DNA of 64,000 nucleotides, from positions 13,590,347-13,654,346 of the forward strand of contig CAIIXF020000009.1 of the NCBI GenBank assembly GCA_903813345.2. Direction: 5' to 3'. Below, piece by piece: positions 52,511 through 63,429 of the stretch (positions are counted from its first letter, which is position 1; each line of letters starts with the position of its first letter). A program made the position numbers and the translations under genes. The notes below the pieces were generated by a model. The model saw nothing but the letters and a program-made list of their open reading frames with translations. It searched no databases and was not told the DNA's origin. The DNA comes from Owenia fusiformis (lineage: Eukaryota > Annelida > Polychaeta > Sabellida > Oweniidae).

Positions 52511-53605
52511 CTAATTAGTTGTGACTTGAATGTTGGGTTTCCAGATGTGTGGCTCCTGAGCCAAGTACCCTTGTACTCTCTGAACTGGGTAATTATGTAC
52601 TCCCTGTACTGGGGTTACTTGTGCTCCTTGAGTAGGATATAGTTGGGGTAGTTGGGTATTGGCTGCCATAGGTAAATGTTGCATATTTTGCAAGAATGGG
52701 TTTTGTACATAGTAATGCTGAGTTGGTTGTTGCCAGTTATTGATATAGGGGATATTCATATTGGGTACATTCTGCATTTCACTGGCACCATTTTGTTGCA
52801 CTAATGGCCGTTGATTAGTATAATCCCCATTCACATAATTAGATGGCTGTGATGTATCCTGTGATTTATCAGATTTATCCTGTTGGTGTTTGGGCTGAGA
52901 TTGCTCCCCATTTATAATGGCACTTTGGGTTGCTGTCATGGAGTCTTGCATGACTTGGGGATTGGCATTGTTTGGAAATTCATGCTTGGGCTGTGGGCGT
53001 TGAGGCCGCTGTGGGCGTGGCCTAGGTCTTGTCGAGTTCACTCTGCGGTCATCAAATTCCCTGTTGCTGGGCTGGACATAGTGGCGTATAACCATGGCTA
53101 GTTTTATCCATCCCGATTTGGTGGGGTGGGAGCCATGTTCTTGTACATATATTCCAGGGGAGGACTTTATAAAACTTGTGTATGTGTCAATATATGACAA
53201 CTTGTCTACTAGATTGCACATATTTTGTATAGCATAATTTAGGGCTGTGATGTCATCATTGCTGACATGATCATATCGGGGTAGAACACTGCAGGCATAT
53301 ATATTGGCATGTGGGTCTTTCAATTGTATTGTGTGTATCAAGTCATTATATTTCCCCACTGTCGATTGTACACTTTGGTTGTCAGCCAGATGGTTAGTGC
53401 CAATGGCTATTATATAGTTATCTTTGTGTACTTCAGAGTTCTTTAGCTTGTCAATTGCTTCATCCAATGTGTACGCAATTGTTTTGCTGATGGTTTTACC
53501 CTTCAGTATGAGTCTTTTGTCGATGCGTTTTGCTGTAGAGTCGTGAATCAATACAGTATCCGTTTGATTTTCTGAGTCACTTATAGTCACTATTGCTGAC
53601 CACAC
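52511..53605 (-). CDS. LINE ORF1: SGNH/GDSL-esterase-like protein, 5' truncated
   Basis: An open frame of about 364 codons precedes ORF2. The N-terminal half is SGNH-hydrolase-like: VLIHDSTAKRID in place of GDS (block I), IIAIGTNHLAD (GxN, block III) and HGSHPTKSGW (block V, with His where Asp is usual). The C-terminal half is Pro/Gln/Asn-rich with RPRPRPQRPQRPQ, typical of a disordered RNA-binding tail. Esterase ORF1s are known in CR1/L2-type LINEs. There is no ATG at the start: the frame begins with codons from the flanking foldback arm (a GTG at 53,605; a TAA lies at 53,621-53,623), so the true N-terminus was lost at insertion. Confidence 0.75.
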   Translation of the reverse strand: MWSAIVTISDSENQTDTVLIHDSTAKRIDKRLILKGKTISKTIAYTLDEAIDKLKNSEVHKDNYIIAIGTNHLADNQSVQSTVGKYNDLIHTIQLKDPHANIYACSVLPRYDHVSNDDITALNYAIQNMCNLVDKLSYIDTYTSFIKSSPGIYVQEHGSHPTKSGWIKLAMVIRHYVQPSNREFDDRRVNSTRPRPRPQRPQRPQPKHEFPNNANPQVMQDSMTATQSAIINGEQSQPKHQQDKSDKSQDTSQPSNYVNGDYTNQRPLVQQNGASEMQNVPNMNIPYINNWQQPTQHYYVQNPFLQNMQHLPMAANTQLPQLYPTQGAQVTPVQGVHNYPVQRVQGYLAQEPHIWKPNIQVTTN

Positions 53606-54634
53606 ATACCCTAAACGGTTTTATGGGGTATGGCAATGATAAGGTGTAAAAATATAAAATGGTAGATAATGAATATGTTTAGCATATAATGATGTCACAT
53701 ATAGTGTTAAGATTTATTTAGAATAACACTTTTTGCTATAATGATGCACATTTTCTATTTGACCCTAGCAACAAGTTCAACAACTGAAGTGTTATGTGCC
53801 ACGTCCCCTTTCTTGAATTTTTAGGGGAAGGTAAAGAGAAAAATCAGAAAAATAGATACTTGCACTTTTTATTGAAACTTATTCAAGAAATATTTGCTAA
53901 CATCATCAGTGAAGTTTTAAATTAGGTTTTATACACCATAGGCCCCTACTGTTTTTTAAACGACTGATTAACTATCGACTGATTAAGAAATTTTGAAGAG
54001 AAATTATGTACTTTTAGGGACAAATTATCCCATATCTCAACCAAATTTTGTTGGTTAAGACCGAAACTTTCAGGAATTCTTCATACATGCCTTATTGATA
54101 TATTGACAATGTTTCATATAATTGCAACATCCTGAAATGAGATATTAATAGTTTCAAGCATATGGTCAAATTCAGACTCAAAAATAATAAAATTTGCTGA
54201 CTCAGCACTTTTGAGCCTGCTTTGCAAGGGTTCACAAACTTTTTTTACATGCCTTGGGGTCCCCTACAAGAATCTAAAGTCAAATTGAATCTAGGTGTTT
54301 TGGACACAAATCGCTTTGGCCGTAGTACTTGTTATTGTTATAATGGGTAAGAAATAGAATATTGAATATTGACTCGCAAGAAACGCTCTTGTATCAGCCT
54401 CTATAGGGCAAGGAACAAAACTGTCGTTCGCTTTATTTATGAAACCAATGAAAGTGTAAAAGATAGCAATGAAGAGGCAAAAGAAGATTAAGGATTAAGT
54501 ACTGATGAAGATGACAAAATTAATGACAATGAATCCGGGTTTCATTTTTGAATCAGGTTCGCGTAACCGTCCATCAATTTTTCACGTTACCGCAAATTCA
54601 AAATACATTATTTTGGCTTGAGTAGAACATATTA

Positions 54635-55435
54635 CTCCCCTATCACACCAAACTAGTTCTTACCCGTTCTTGCCAGTCCTACGAAAACGTCGTAAAACGG
54701 GCTCAATCTGGCTGTGGTCGGGAAATATGTCTGAAATAATTAGCTTATTCGTTCTTAAACAGTCTTCAATACGTCCATCTCGTTCGCAGTTCGTTCAGGT
54801 CGCACCACGTCGGTGTGCAACGTCGTAGAACGCGTCCCTTAGTCTAGAAGGTCAACATGACCTGATTACAGAACGGTATGGTCCCCATCGATTTTGAATC
54901 GATTCAAAATTCTAAAATCACATTCCCGTCTGACAACGTTCATAAAGTTCGTAAATAGACCTTAGAAAGTTGCAGCTACGTTCATTCCGTTCGCACACAG
55001 TTTAAAACCAGTTTTGAAGAACGCAGTGGCAACTTGTTTGGTGTGATAGCTATATTTTTGCTAACTCGTTCATAAGCAGTGTTAAATACGTTCTTAATCA
55101 GTTTAAACCCGTTTGCAATTAGTTCTACCTCGTTCTCAACACGTCCTCAGACAGTTCAACTCGTTGTTAAAACGTCACTAGTAGGATTGAAGTAGGACGG
55201 TTCCGTTCGAAGTACGTCCAGCTCGTCGTTAGTACGTTGTCACTCGTTCTAATTGTAGAACGTGACGACCACGAGAACATTTTTGTTTCAGTTCTAGAGG
55301 ACCTACCCGTTCGAGTACGTTCGATGAAGTTTGTAAATAGGTCCCAAACGGTTCTTAGTAGGTCCAGTCCGTTCCTAAACAGTTGAAGCCCGTTTTCGAG
55401 AACGTAGTGAGAACTAGTTTGGTGTGATAGTAGGG
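54635..55435. mobile_element. AACG-word MITE, copy B
   Basis: 801 bp, inverted relative to copy A. TTA flanks both sides (54632-54634 and 55436-55438). The empty site is visible in copy 2 of the host element (inverse of 15,860-15,900 reads GTAGAACATATTAAGTGG), matching the interrupted sequence here. Non-coding. Confidence 0.8.
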
Positions 55436-55847
55436 TTAGGTGGTTTCTAATGCTCAATTGGCTTTGTGTGATCGTATGTAGGTTACATCTATATACCCCA
55501 AGGTTTTTAGGCAATTTAGACAATGCCCTATCAACAAAAATAAACAAATTCCTATATTTTGTGTAGTTTTGAATTTCAAACTCGACAGTTTTTCTCTTAT
55601 TTCATGTTATCCCCGGGCATCAATTTGCAAAGACTAGGTTCAAAATATACATTACTGAATGCATCACCGAATGCGACCCTTACATTTAAATCGTTCATCC
55701 TTTCATTGATTCACAGTAGAAGAAAATAATGCACCAACCTTAGTTTTCACTTCATCGCGGCAATTTTATTGGATAAATCAGTGAACGTAGCCGTCCAACC
55801 TCGTTTTCAAAGGTGGCGTAACCGTCATGCTATAACGCCGTGATAAG

Positions 55848-56734
55848 CTTAAATTGAATCCTAGTGTGGTTGAAATGAAAGGCTGTTACGTCGCCAGTAT
55901 TGACATACAATTATTTTTGAAATTAGGCTCTCGTGTTCCTGGAAAATGTGCGTGTATGGCAAGGGTCTAAAATCCCAAATATTTTGAAGTATTTTTACAA
56001 AGTACAAAATCAAATTGGAAATTAAATGAAAATTATAACAACAAAAGTGAATTTGCTATGTTTTAAATCATTAATAATATATTTAATTCATATTTTTCAA
56101 CGCCATTCATGTAAATCTCTATATAGTATTTATAATGTAATATATCCTATCTTGTATAAGCTAAAAATTATATTGTTACCATTCAAAAGATGACCATTAA
56201 ATTGACGATGTGTTAAATTTTTAGATTTTTCCCTTTCCCTAAATGTATAATTTTAGTAATCCAAATATGTAATCATGTATGTCGTGCCAATTTTGATGAA
56301 GTAATAGGCTTATCTGTCGATAAAGATTATTAGTGGGTGGCCTGCAATTTTTACAAATAAAGCTTTAGTCATATTTGTTGGTAGGCAGCCGTACGGTCTA
56401 TAATTTCTAAGATCAATAGTAATATCGTAGTCAATTTCTTATGGACATCAAACCAGTGGTTAGCAACTAGGTCACCCGATTTTATACTTTGTGCCTAATA
56501 AGTCACGCTCTTAATTCATATAGCAGGGTTTGGACTTGTTTGAGTATGGCAGCTTGGTCCTGACTTCAACTATGAATGTGATATTGGGTCTAAAGGTGCC
56601 GAACGTGTCCCCTATCCTGTTTTTGCCAAGGGAGAGCTTTTTGTCAATTTTGGCTAAAAGAACTCACGAAAAGTGCTCAGGATGATCATAAAATTTCGAA
56701 CCAGGGAGCTTCTTCCCCTGGTATGACTTGAACA
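55848..56734. other. No gene recognised; TAGCCAG-type remnant near 56,600-56,720
   Basis: AT-rich. The end contains TTTTGCCAAGGGAGAGC and AAAAGTGCTCAGGATGATC, as in other remnants. Confidence 0.3.
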
Positions 56735-57060
56735 CGCATCAAGTCATGCGATCTGTGTCAAATAGTAAGCAGCCTCGTTTGGGGGACAGGAAGACCAGTG
56801 CCCTAAAGATTAGTGCCCAAGCTTCCCCGAACCACCGTCAGTGATTATGTGACAGGGAGTACTTAATTGATCATAGGATGATGATAATGGCGTGTCATTT
56901 CCTGTTTTCATTTTTTTAAGAAAGGGCTGACATCCCGATCCCGAAACGGACTTTCTCCCTTACATATAAGTCATGGTAGGGGCCCTAGATGTATCTAACT
57001 CTTGGGTGGTGGTCCATGTTATGCTCTCTTCATCAACAGCCTTGTGATGATAGGGAAAGG
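56735..57060 (+). repeat. Conserved module preceding a GTTGTG array, copy 1
   Basis: AAGTCATGCGATCTGTGT, CTTCCCCGAACCACCGTCAG, TGATTATGTGACAGG and GGTGGTCCATG recur in the same order at 61,965-62,290. Confidence 0.75.
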
Positions 57061-58050
57061 GGTCGTGGTTGCAATTCAAGTAGATATCGGCTTTGTCCCC
57101 TATAGTGTTTTGCGGTTGTCTCCAGTTGTTAGTTGAGTATATCGGTATCCCGGGATCGGTATCAACGTTTCGCTGTGGTTTATTGGTTGTGTTTTGATGG
57201 GTTGATTAGATCGTTTAGTATTTAGTTGAGCCTGGTTGTGTAATGGTGGGTTACTGTCAGGTAGATATTGCCGATTTTTATTGTATCAGTTTGAGAGTCG
57301 GTTGTCTTTTGATGGTTGTTAGTCTGGTGATTTAGTATCGGGTTGTGCCCCATTGTGTTATGCTAATTTTATAATGGGTTGTGTTCTCTTTTGAATATGT
57401 TATGTTGGTTGAGTAGCTGGTTGTAGCTAATCAGGTATGTGGTTGTGTCTGATTGTGTTGTGTGATTGGCGTTGCCTCCAATTGGAGTTGTGTATATTGG
57501 TATTGCAATTTGATTGTGTTTTATTGCTTGTGCCTGATTTTGTTTTGATTGTTTTGTTTTTGGTTTTGGAAAATTGTGTTGTGTTACTTGAACAATGGGT
57601 TGTGTTTTCTTTAGTTGGTTTATCATTGGGTTGTGCCAAATTGTGTGGTGATAATTTCACAGTTCGTTGTGTTTTCGCGATTGTTATTTTAGTTGTGTTT
57701 CATTTGCTGTGCCCGATTGTGTTTTAATTGTTTAGTGTTGGGTTGTGCACAATTGTGTTGAGTTAGCTCAACAATTGGTTGTGTTTGACTTTGTTGTTTT
57801 ATCATTAGGTTGTGACATATTTTTTGACAGTTGGTTGTGTTTTGGTGTTGAAATGCAGGTTGCGCTATGCTGGCTTTGGTGCTAGGTTATGCTCTGTTGC
57901 GTTCCGTGTATGTTGTCACTTGGTTATGTTCTATTGTACTGTTGAATGATTGGTGACCCAGGTTGCGTTTGGTTGTAATAGGTTATATATGTCGTGCTAC
58001 GGGCTGTGTCGATGGGGTTGTGGTGTCTTATTGGGTTAAGAAATGGCCGG
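57061..58050 (+). repeat. GTTGTG-rich degenerate array, copy 1
   Basis: About 1 kb strongly biased to G and T on the plus strand, with GGTTGTGTTTTG, GGGTTGTGCC and ATTGTGTTG words at irregular 15-40-bp spacing. Open frames in it are compositional. Confidence 0.8.
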
Positions 58051-60856
58051 TTTAAGGTATTATGTTGTTGGTATATCAGTTGATTGGTATATTCAGGGTA
58101 GAATCAAAGAGTATAATGATATGTTTGTACACATTATTAGTATGGTATAGGTATGGTACCTACATGTATTCATATATAATACAATCTCTTGTGTGAGATA
58201 TTCAACTGGTATGATTGGCGTTAGCTTTGAGTCGTTCTCTGATTCTCTGATGAGGGGTCTCCTGTTGTTCAATGAATCCAAGAAAAACAATGCTAATTTA
58301 TCTTTTGACATTATATATTTTTGTTGATTTTTCATACAAAACAGGGGAGGTGTACTTTTATTGCATAAATAATATATTTGTGTCACTTTCTATGATCAAA
58401 TATGTTACTTTGCTTTCACCAAGTCGGTATTTTTTACTTATTTGATCTTAAAGTATAACCAAAATATACAGCTGCAAAAACATGAAATTAAAGGTCCATG
58501 TGCAGTATGGCAAGTGATTTTTTTATCTTTTACCATGGGATAGAAATCAAGATAAGAGATCGACTCGGGCAAGGCTACGAATGCCTATATGCTATGATAT
58601 GAGTAAATAGGTGTTGCAATAGAGTTCAAATATTTGGCTGGATGGATTTCACTCAAGCTTGATATGACATAATGAATCACTTATACCATTTATTTAGATT
58701 GTGTGTGCTCTTTCGGAACTAATTATAGCATTGATAAGTATACTTATAAGGCCATACTTAAAAAGATAATGAGGTCAAAAGGGATATGAAGATGTTGCGT
58801 CAAGCGTGCATGCTTTCATGTTAAGTCAAAACGCACTTGCTGCACTTTTAATAGTCTCGGGAAAAAATAAGTAAACGCAAATGTACACACTAATTTCAAA
58901 TATCAAATATCATTTCTACCGAAAACAGAAATGTTTAGGCATTTTATAGCATAATGCAGTCACTGCACTTCACTTAATGACCACTATATCAGCCTTTATG
59001 TGTTCAAACCCTTAAATATTCCCCAAAGTATAGTTTGACAATGAATTGGTTATTGTAAACCTAAAAATATTACCTTTTCTGGCCTAAGGGATATTCTCCA
59101 TTTTGAAATTGATTTCATGAAATTCATAAATGACCCTTGGGGATGAAAGGGTTAATATGTATTTTTGCATTCACCAATGATACTGAAAGCTGACACTCTC
59201 AATGGTGTATTGAAACCAAAATTAATTATCTTATTTGACCCTAGTTTTCACTGCTATTAAACACGGATTGAGATGCATTTATGGTTACATACTTCAAAAA
59301 ACGAACTACGAAAGGAAAATTATCGAAAAACGTTTCCGTAAACGTAACGGGATACTAATGCGGATACGTTTTAGCTAACCCGTTTCGCGAAACCTCTCTA
59401 ATATCATGAAAAAACACACAGCGTGGGCAATGAGAAACATCATTCAAATCAAATAAAAAGAAGGCATATCATGTTGAATAGAAATGTAGAGGTTGAGTGC
59501 ATCGCTATTCCCACAAAGTTATAACATGATCATATGTGACACTGAGAGTGAAATATATTGTTTCCTGGTTTGGCAATGACTCATACTTTGCTGTAATTTA
59601 AATATAAACATAAAAATAGGAATGCAACTAACTTTTGATTGTAATTTTATATTTACTTAATTTTAAAGTAATTCTGTATCCTCCAACACATGCTAAATAA
59701 AGTTTTACAAAGACAATTGAAATAATTCAAAAATCAAATAATGATGATCTAAACGCTTCTATTAAGTACTTTCATTTCTTAAAATAAAATTCTCGAAATA
59801 TTTTTTTACCAAAGATATTTTAATGTTTGGAGGATACAAAATATTGGACAGCCTAAATTTGAGTTCACGACAGAAATGCCTACACTCAATCAAATATCTC
59901 CATTGTCTGCAATTTAAGATATGTTATCAAAATGCATCTTGTGGCATAGCTTTCACCAAATAATGCATCAATGGTGTATATTAATATGGCCGATGTGTTG
60001 GAGGATACAAATATTTGACAAATCGTATACATATAGTAAAACATACTAAATTATGTGACTAAGACATGTCAAACATCCCGCTTTCAAGAGTTGGTAGCAC
60101 ATACATTTTATTAACATGCTCAAAAATATCAACGCAATCGTTACATTTTAGGTTAAGAAATCCGAATTTATATTTGTCCAAAAAATAAAATATCTCTTCA
60201 TTGTCTAAAATTCCATCATTAAAGGCAGAATTAGATCTATGGGGGTGAAATAATTGGTTGACCAGTCTATTCCTTACAATCTAAAATACAATATAACCCT
60301 AAAGATTCACAATATGTTATAGATTGGTGAAGTTATAATGGATTCATAAGTGAAAAAATGGGTAAAAATGTTTAAATTGTCCTAAATAATAAGAATGGTA
60401 ACCATTCTTATAGAAAAATACTACATTGTTGTAAAAATCTTTAGTTTCCCTGAATTAAAGGGCGCATTTTTGGGGATTTTTAGAAAATGGACATGAAAAG
60501 GAATGACATAAGCAAGATATATTCTAAAATTGAAACAATTTTTTGTTAGGCAGCTCGCAATATCTGAATCTCTCTTTAAAGTGATATTTTTAAAAAGATA
60601 AGCAATATTCCAAACAGATACCTTGTGGTAATGATTGCTTAATTATAAAGTCTTGTCAACAAAAATATAAACCTTGTCCATGTAATCAACATATATGTCG
60701 CAGTCTCTAGTACAACAACAGATTTTTAAAATATCAATTATCGTAAATTGGCCCATATACAGTACGATGTTCTATGTTGATAAGTTTTAAAAACAGACAA
60801 AGTACGACTTATCAATGTATTTATATGTCTTCATCGGGTAAATTTGGGTCTTCCAG
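58051..60856. other. Upstream flank or first intron of the SLC2A-type gene
   Basis: AT-rich, no convincing exon found. GTATCCTCCAACACATG (59,680) and its inverse (59,995) form a weak spaced inverted pair. Confidence 0.3.
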
Positions 60857-60955
60857 GGTCTCAACATCAAGTTGGTGTTCACTGCATTCATCATTTGCTT
60901 TGGATCATCATTCATCATCGGCTACAACATCGGCGTTCTAAATCAACCTGCAAAG
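60857..60955 (+). CDS. GLUT/SLC2A-type sugar transporter, one early exon
   Basis: GGGTCTTCCAG is followed by exactly 33 codons and the donor GTAAGT, phase 0 at both ends. The residues GLNIKLVFTAFIICFG and SSFIIGYNIGVLNQPAK match the first membrane helix of facilitative glucose transporters, including the GYNxGVxNxP signature (GYNTGVINAP in vertebrates). These major-facilitator proteins carry hexoses across the plasma membrane. The start codon exon should lie upstream and the rest beyond the window or in unrecognised exons to the right. A single exon cannot tell which subclass it is. Confidence 0.8.
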
Positions 60956-61550
60956 GTAAGTTCCCTCTAAAGGCTATGAGAATAATATAACATATTATGC
61001 TTGTAAGATGCTCCATCTTTAGAAGCTGTCAAAAACACAGCTAATACACGTTACTTCAATCAAATGCTTTTTGTATTCTTTAGATCGGCTTAAACACCTA
61101 CTGGGGTCTTAAAACTAAAAAAAAATTGCACCAAGGCCAATTGCTCTAGTAGCTCATGCTGGTTGAGTATGCACTTCTATGTCCAGAGATTTTCTCTTCA
61201 GAAATCATCTATGTGAAGGTCATTGATCAATTTTGGCTTGGTAACGTATTTGCCATTGAAGGCGAAATAGGTCAAATGGCCACGCCCGATGTGAATACTC
61301 CCCCCCCCATTTTTGTATCTCCGGAACCGTTGGACATAGAAGGTTGTGTGACCACTCAAAATGTCCGGAATGGCCACATTATAGGGGGTCAATGATTCAT
61401 ATGTATTTAAAAAAGTCAATGGTTCTCAAGATATTTGCCAAAAACTGATTTTAGCATGTTACGCACAACAGTTTTCATCTATCCTGCATCATTTAAGACT
61501 GAATCCACAGCCTCTATCTAGTCAGATCAGCGAAGGAAACAAACTTTTTT
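60956..61550. other. Intron of the SLC2A-type gene, nothing recognised
   Basis: Contains a poly-C run and CCGGAACCGTTGG/TGTCCGGAATGGCC segments near 61,300-61,380. No second exon found. Confidence 0.3.
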
Positions 61551-61557
61551 GTTTGTT

Positions 61558-61650
61558 GAGTTGGCCAAGAGGTCTTAGGTGAATGGGGACCCTAAACCAC
61601 GAGGTTGCGAGTTTGAGACACGTGTGCTCCGTATGTTCATTCTTTTATGA
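61558..61650 (+). repeat. tRNA-derived SINE head
   Basis: TTGGCCAAGAGGTCTTAGGTG is A-box-like and GAGGTTGCGAGTTTGAGACA is B-box-like, as in Leu/Ser-type tRNAs. The B-box half (AAACCACGAGGTTGTGAGTT) and tail recur at about 61,722-61,790. Confidence 0.55.
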
Positions 61651-61949
61651 GTACCATATCTAGTATCTACAAGGAATGCTGATGTATTATGAGTATTGAA
61701 TATCGATTGAGTTTAATTATAAACCACGAGGTTGTGAGTTTGAGACACATGTGCTCCTTGTGTTCATTCTTTAATGAGTACTAGTATCTACAACTAGTTA
61801 TCACTAGTTTTCATGTTATGTGTGGCTATCAATTGAGTTTATCTATGCGGATTTCTACACTTTGTGCCTTTACTACATCCACAAAACACAACACATTTTA
61901 TGTCCATTGCTCTGCATTTTTTTTTGAGTGGTGACTTAGACCATGTCTT

Positions 61950-62300
61950 GAGACATCACCCGTTGTGAACACGCACAAGTCATGCAATCTGTGTTAAATG
62001 GTGAGCGGTCTCGTTTGGGGGACCTGGGAGACATAGTCTAGTGTCTAAGCTTCCCCGAACCACCGTCAGTGATTATGTGACAGGTAGAGTATATTTAGTT
62101 GATCCTAGGATGATGACATTGGTGGTGTCACTCCTTTTGTCATTTTTGTAGAGAAAGGCCGGACATCCCGAACCAGTAGTGGATCTTCTCCCTTACTTGT
62201 GAGTCACAGTAAGGGCCCAAGATGTTTCAAACTCATGGTTGGTGGTCCATGATATGTTCTTCATCAGCAGCCCAATGAGGGGGAGGGGGGATGGGTTGTC
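61950..62300 (+). repeat. Conserved module preceding a GTTGTG array, copy 2
   Basis: Same ordered landmarks as 56,735-57,060, with base differences throughout. Confidence 0.75.
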
Positions 62301-62719
62301 CCCGATTTGGTTTTGTTTTGGGATTGTCTCCAGTTGGAGACAATTATACAATTAGTTGGGTACTAAGTAAATTGGTATCATAGTTTGGTTGTGTTTGTAG
62401 ATTGTGCCTGATTGTATTTAATAGTGTAGTTTAATTGATTCAGTATTGGGTTGTGACTGACTCTGTTACGGTGGTTGGTGTCAGGTTGTGTTGTGATGAT
62501 TCAAAAATGGGTTGATTTGAATTTGGTCTCGTTGGCTATGTTGTATTGTGTTGGTTTGTTGTTTGGTTGTGCTCCATTGTGTTAGTTTGATAGTCGATTG
62601 TGTTTTGGTGGTTGTTTGTCTGGTTGAGCCTGGTTGTGTTGTATAAGTTTGGTATCGGGTTGTGTCTCATTAAGTTATGTTAATTTCAAAGTGGTTGTGT
62701 TATGTTGTAATTGTGTTGT
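62301..62719 (+). repeat. GTTGTG-rich array, copy 2 (first part)
   Basis: Words as in the first array; continues at 63,080-63,425 after an insertion. Confidence 0.75.
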
Positions 62720-63078
62720 GTGTATATATATTTATTGCCCTTTATAAAAAGGAGATACATTCATCCAATTATAAAAGATCAATATGTACAAACAATCAAA
62801 CAAACAAGCACAAAACAAATTCTAATCCATATAAATTGCCAACGTCAGGCTACCGCGTTGACGTTCGTACAAAATATATCAGATTAAAACAGTTATACAT
62901 GAATACGAAGAATAAACTTTCCCCAAGGTTGGTTATTCAGAATAATTACCTAAAATGTCCAGTGAGTTTTAAATCATACAGAGTGTACCTTCCCCAAGGT
63001 TGGTACATCCAGTTATGATCGTTTACGTATATCATACACATAAAATAATATGAGCATCAGTCAATAAAAAAGTACCAT
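62720..63078 (-). mobile_element. 3' end of a LINE or LINE-tailed element
   Basis: The plus-strand start TATATATATTTATTGCCC then AAGGAGATACATTC resembles the 3' end of the LINE at 48,290 (TACTTTATTGTTCCGTATCTCC), read from the minus strand. The insert interrupts a GTTGTG array. An internal CCTTCCCCAAGGTTGGT-type motif occurs twice. No coding sequence is recognised. Confidence 0.4.
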
Positions 63079-63079
63079 C

Positions 63080-63425
63080 AGTTGTGCTGGTCGGTAGCGG
63101 GTTGTGCCCAGTAGGATGAAGTATGTGGTTGTGTCAGATTGTGTTGCCTGATTGGTGTTGTTTTCAGAGAGTGTTGGTTGGGTGTTTTGGTATTCCAGTT
63201 TGGTTGTGCCTGATTGTGTTTTTGATTGTTTTGTGTAAAATTGTGTTGTTCTTCGTCAATAATGGGTTGTGTTTTGGTTTTGTTGTTTTATTATTTGGTT
63301 GTGCCAAATTGTGTTGTGTATATTTGACAATTGGTTGTGTTTTCGGAGGTTAAAATAAGGTTGTAGTATTGGGTTGTGTCGTATTGTGTTGTTGGCTTGT
63401 AGTTGGGTTGTGTCTGGTTGCTTAC
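63080..63425 (+). repeat. GTTGTG-rich array, copy 2 (second part)
   Basis: GGTTGTGCC and ATTGTGTTG words resume after the insertion. Confidence 0.75.
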
Positions 63426-63429
63426 ACAG

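Larger units (their letters stand above)
48278..53591 (-). mobile_element. LINE retrotransposon (CR1/L2-like), 5' truncated, ORF2 intact
   Basis: Compared with the left foldback arm, the foreign sequence starts after AAATGTTAT (48,277) and ends before ATTGCTGACC (53,592), 5.3 kb. The 3' end is an (AAGAT)n microsatellite, as in L2/CR1-type elements, not poly(A). Two frames lie in order: an esterase-type ORF1 and an endonuclease/reverse transcriptase ORF2. About 23 bp of target present in the other arm is missing here. Confidence 0.85.
45051..54324. mobile_element. Foldback element with about 1.3-kb arms, carrying a LINE in its right arm
   Basis: Ends TACGGCCAAGGCGATTTGTG and CACAAATCGCTTTGGCCGTA are flanked by GTAC. 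The left arm runs 45,051 to about 46,390. The right arm is 54,324 back to 53,592, then (after the LINE) 48,277 back to about 47,980. The loop at 46,390-47,980 holds a TAGCCAG repeat and a degraded GGGACT MITE. No transposase is visible. Confidence 0.75.
44478..55842. mobile_element. CACGGTG-ended element, copy 3, containing nested insertions
   Basis: Left end CACGGTGTTATAGCATGACG (44,478) and right end CGTCATGCTATAACGCCGTG (55,842) are flanked by ATAAG on both sides (44473-44477 and 55843-55847). Its own sequence is 44,478-45,050, about 54,325-54,634 and 55,436-55,842, colinear with copies 1 and 2. A foldback element and an AACG MITE account for the rest. Confidence 0.75.

Noticed and set aside
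61081-61160. Possible next SLC2A exon after TTTGTATTCTTTAG at about 61,085
   Set aside because: The translation (IGLNTYWGLKT) does not match the transporter after helix 1 and no donor follows.
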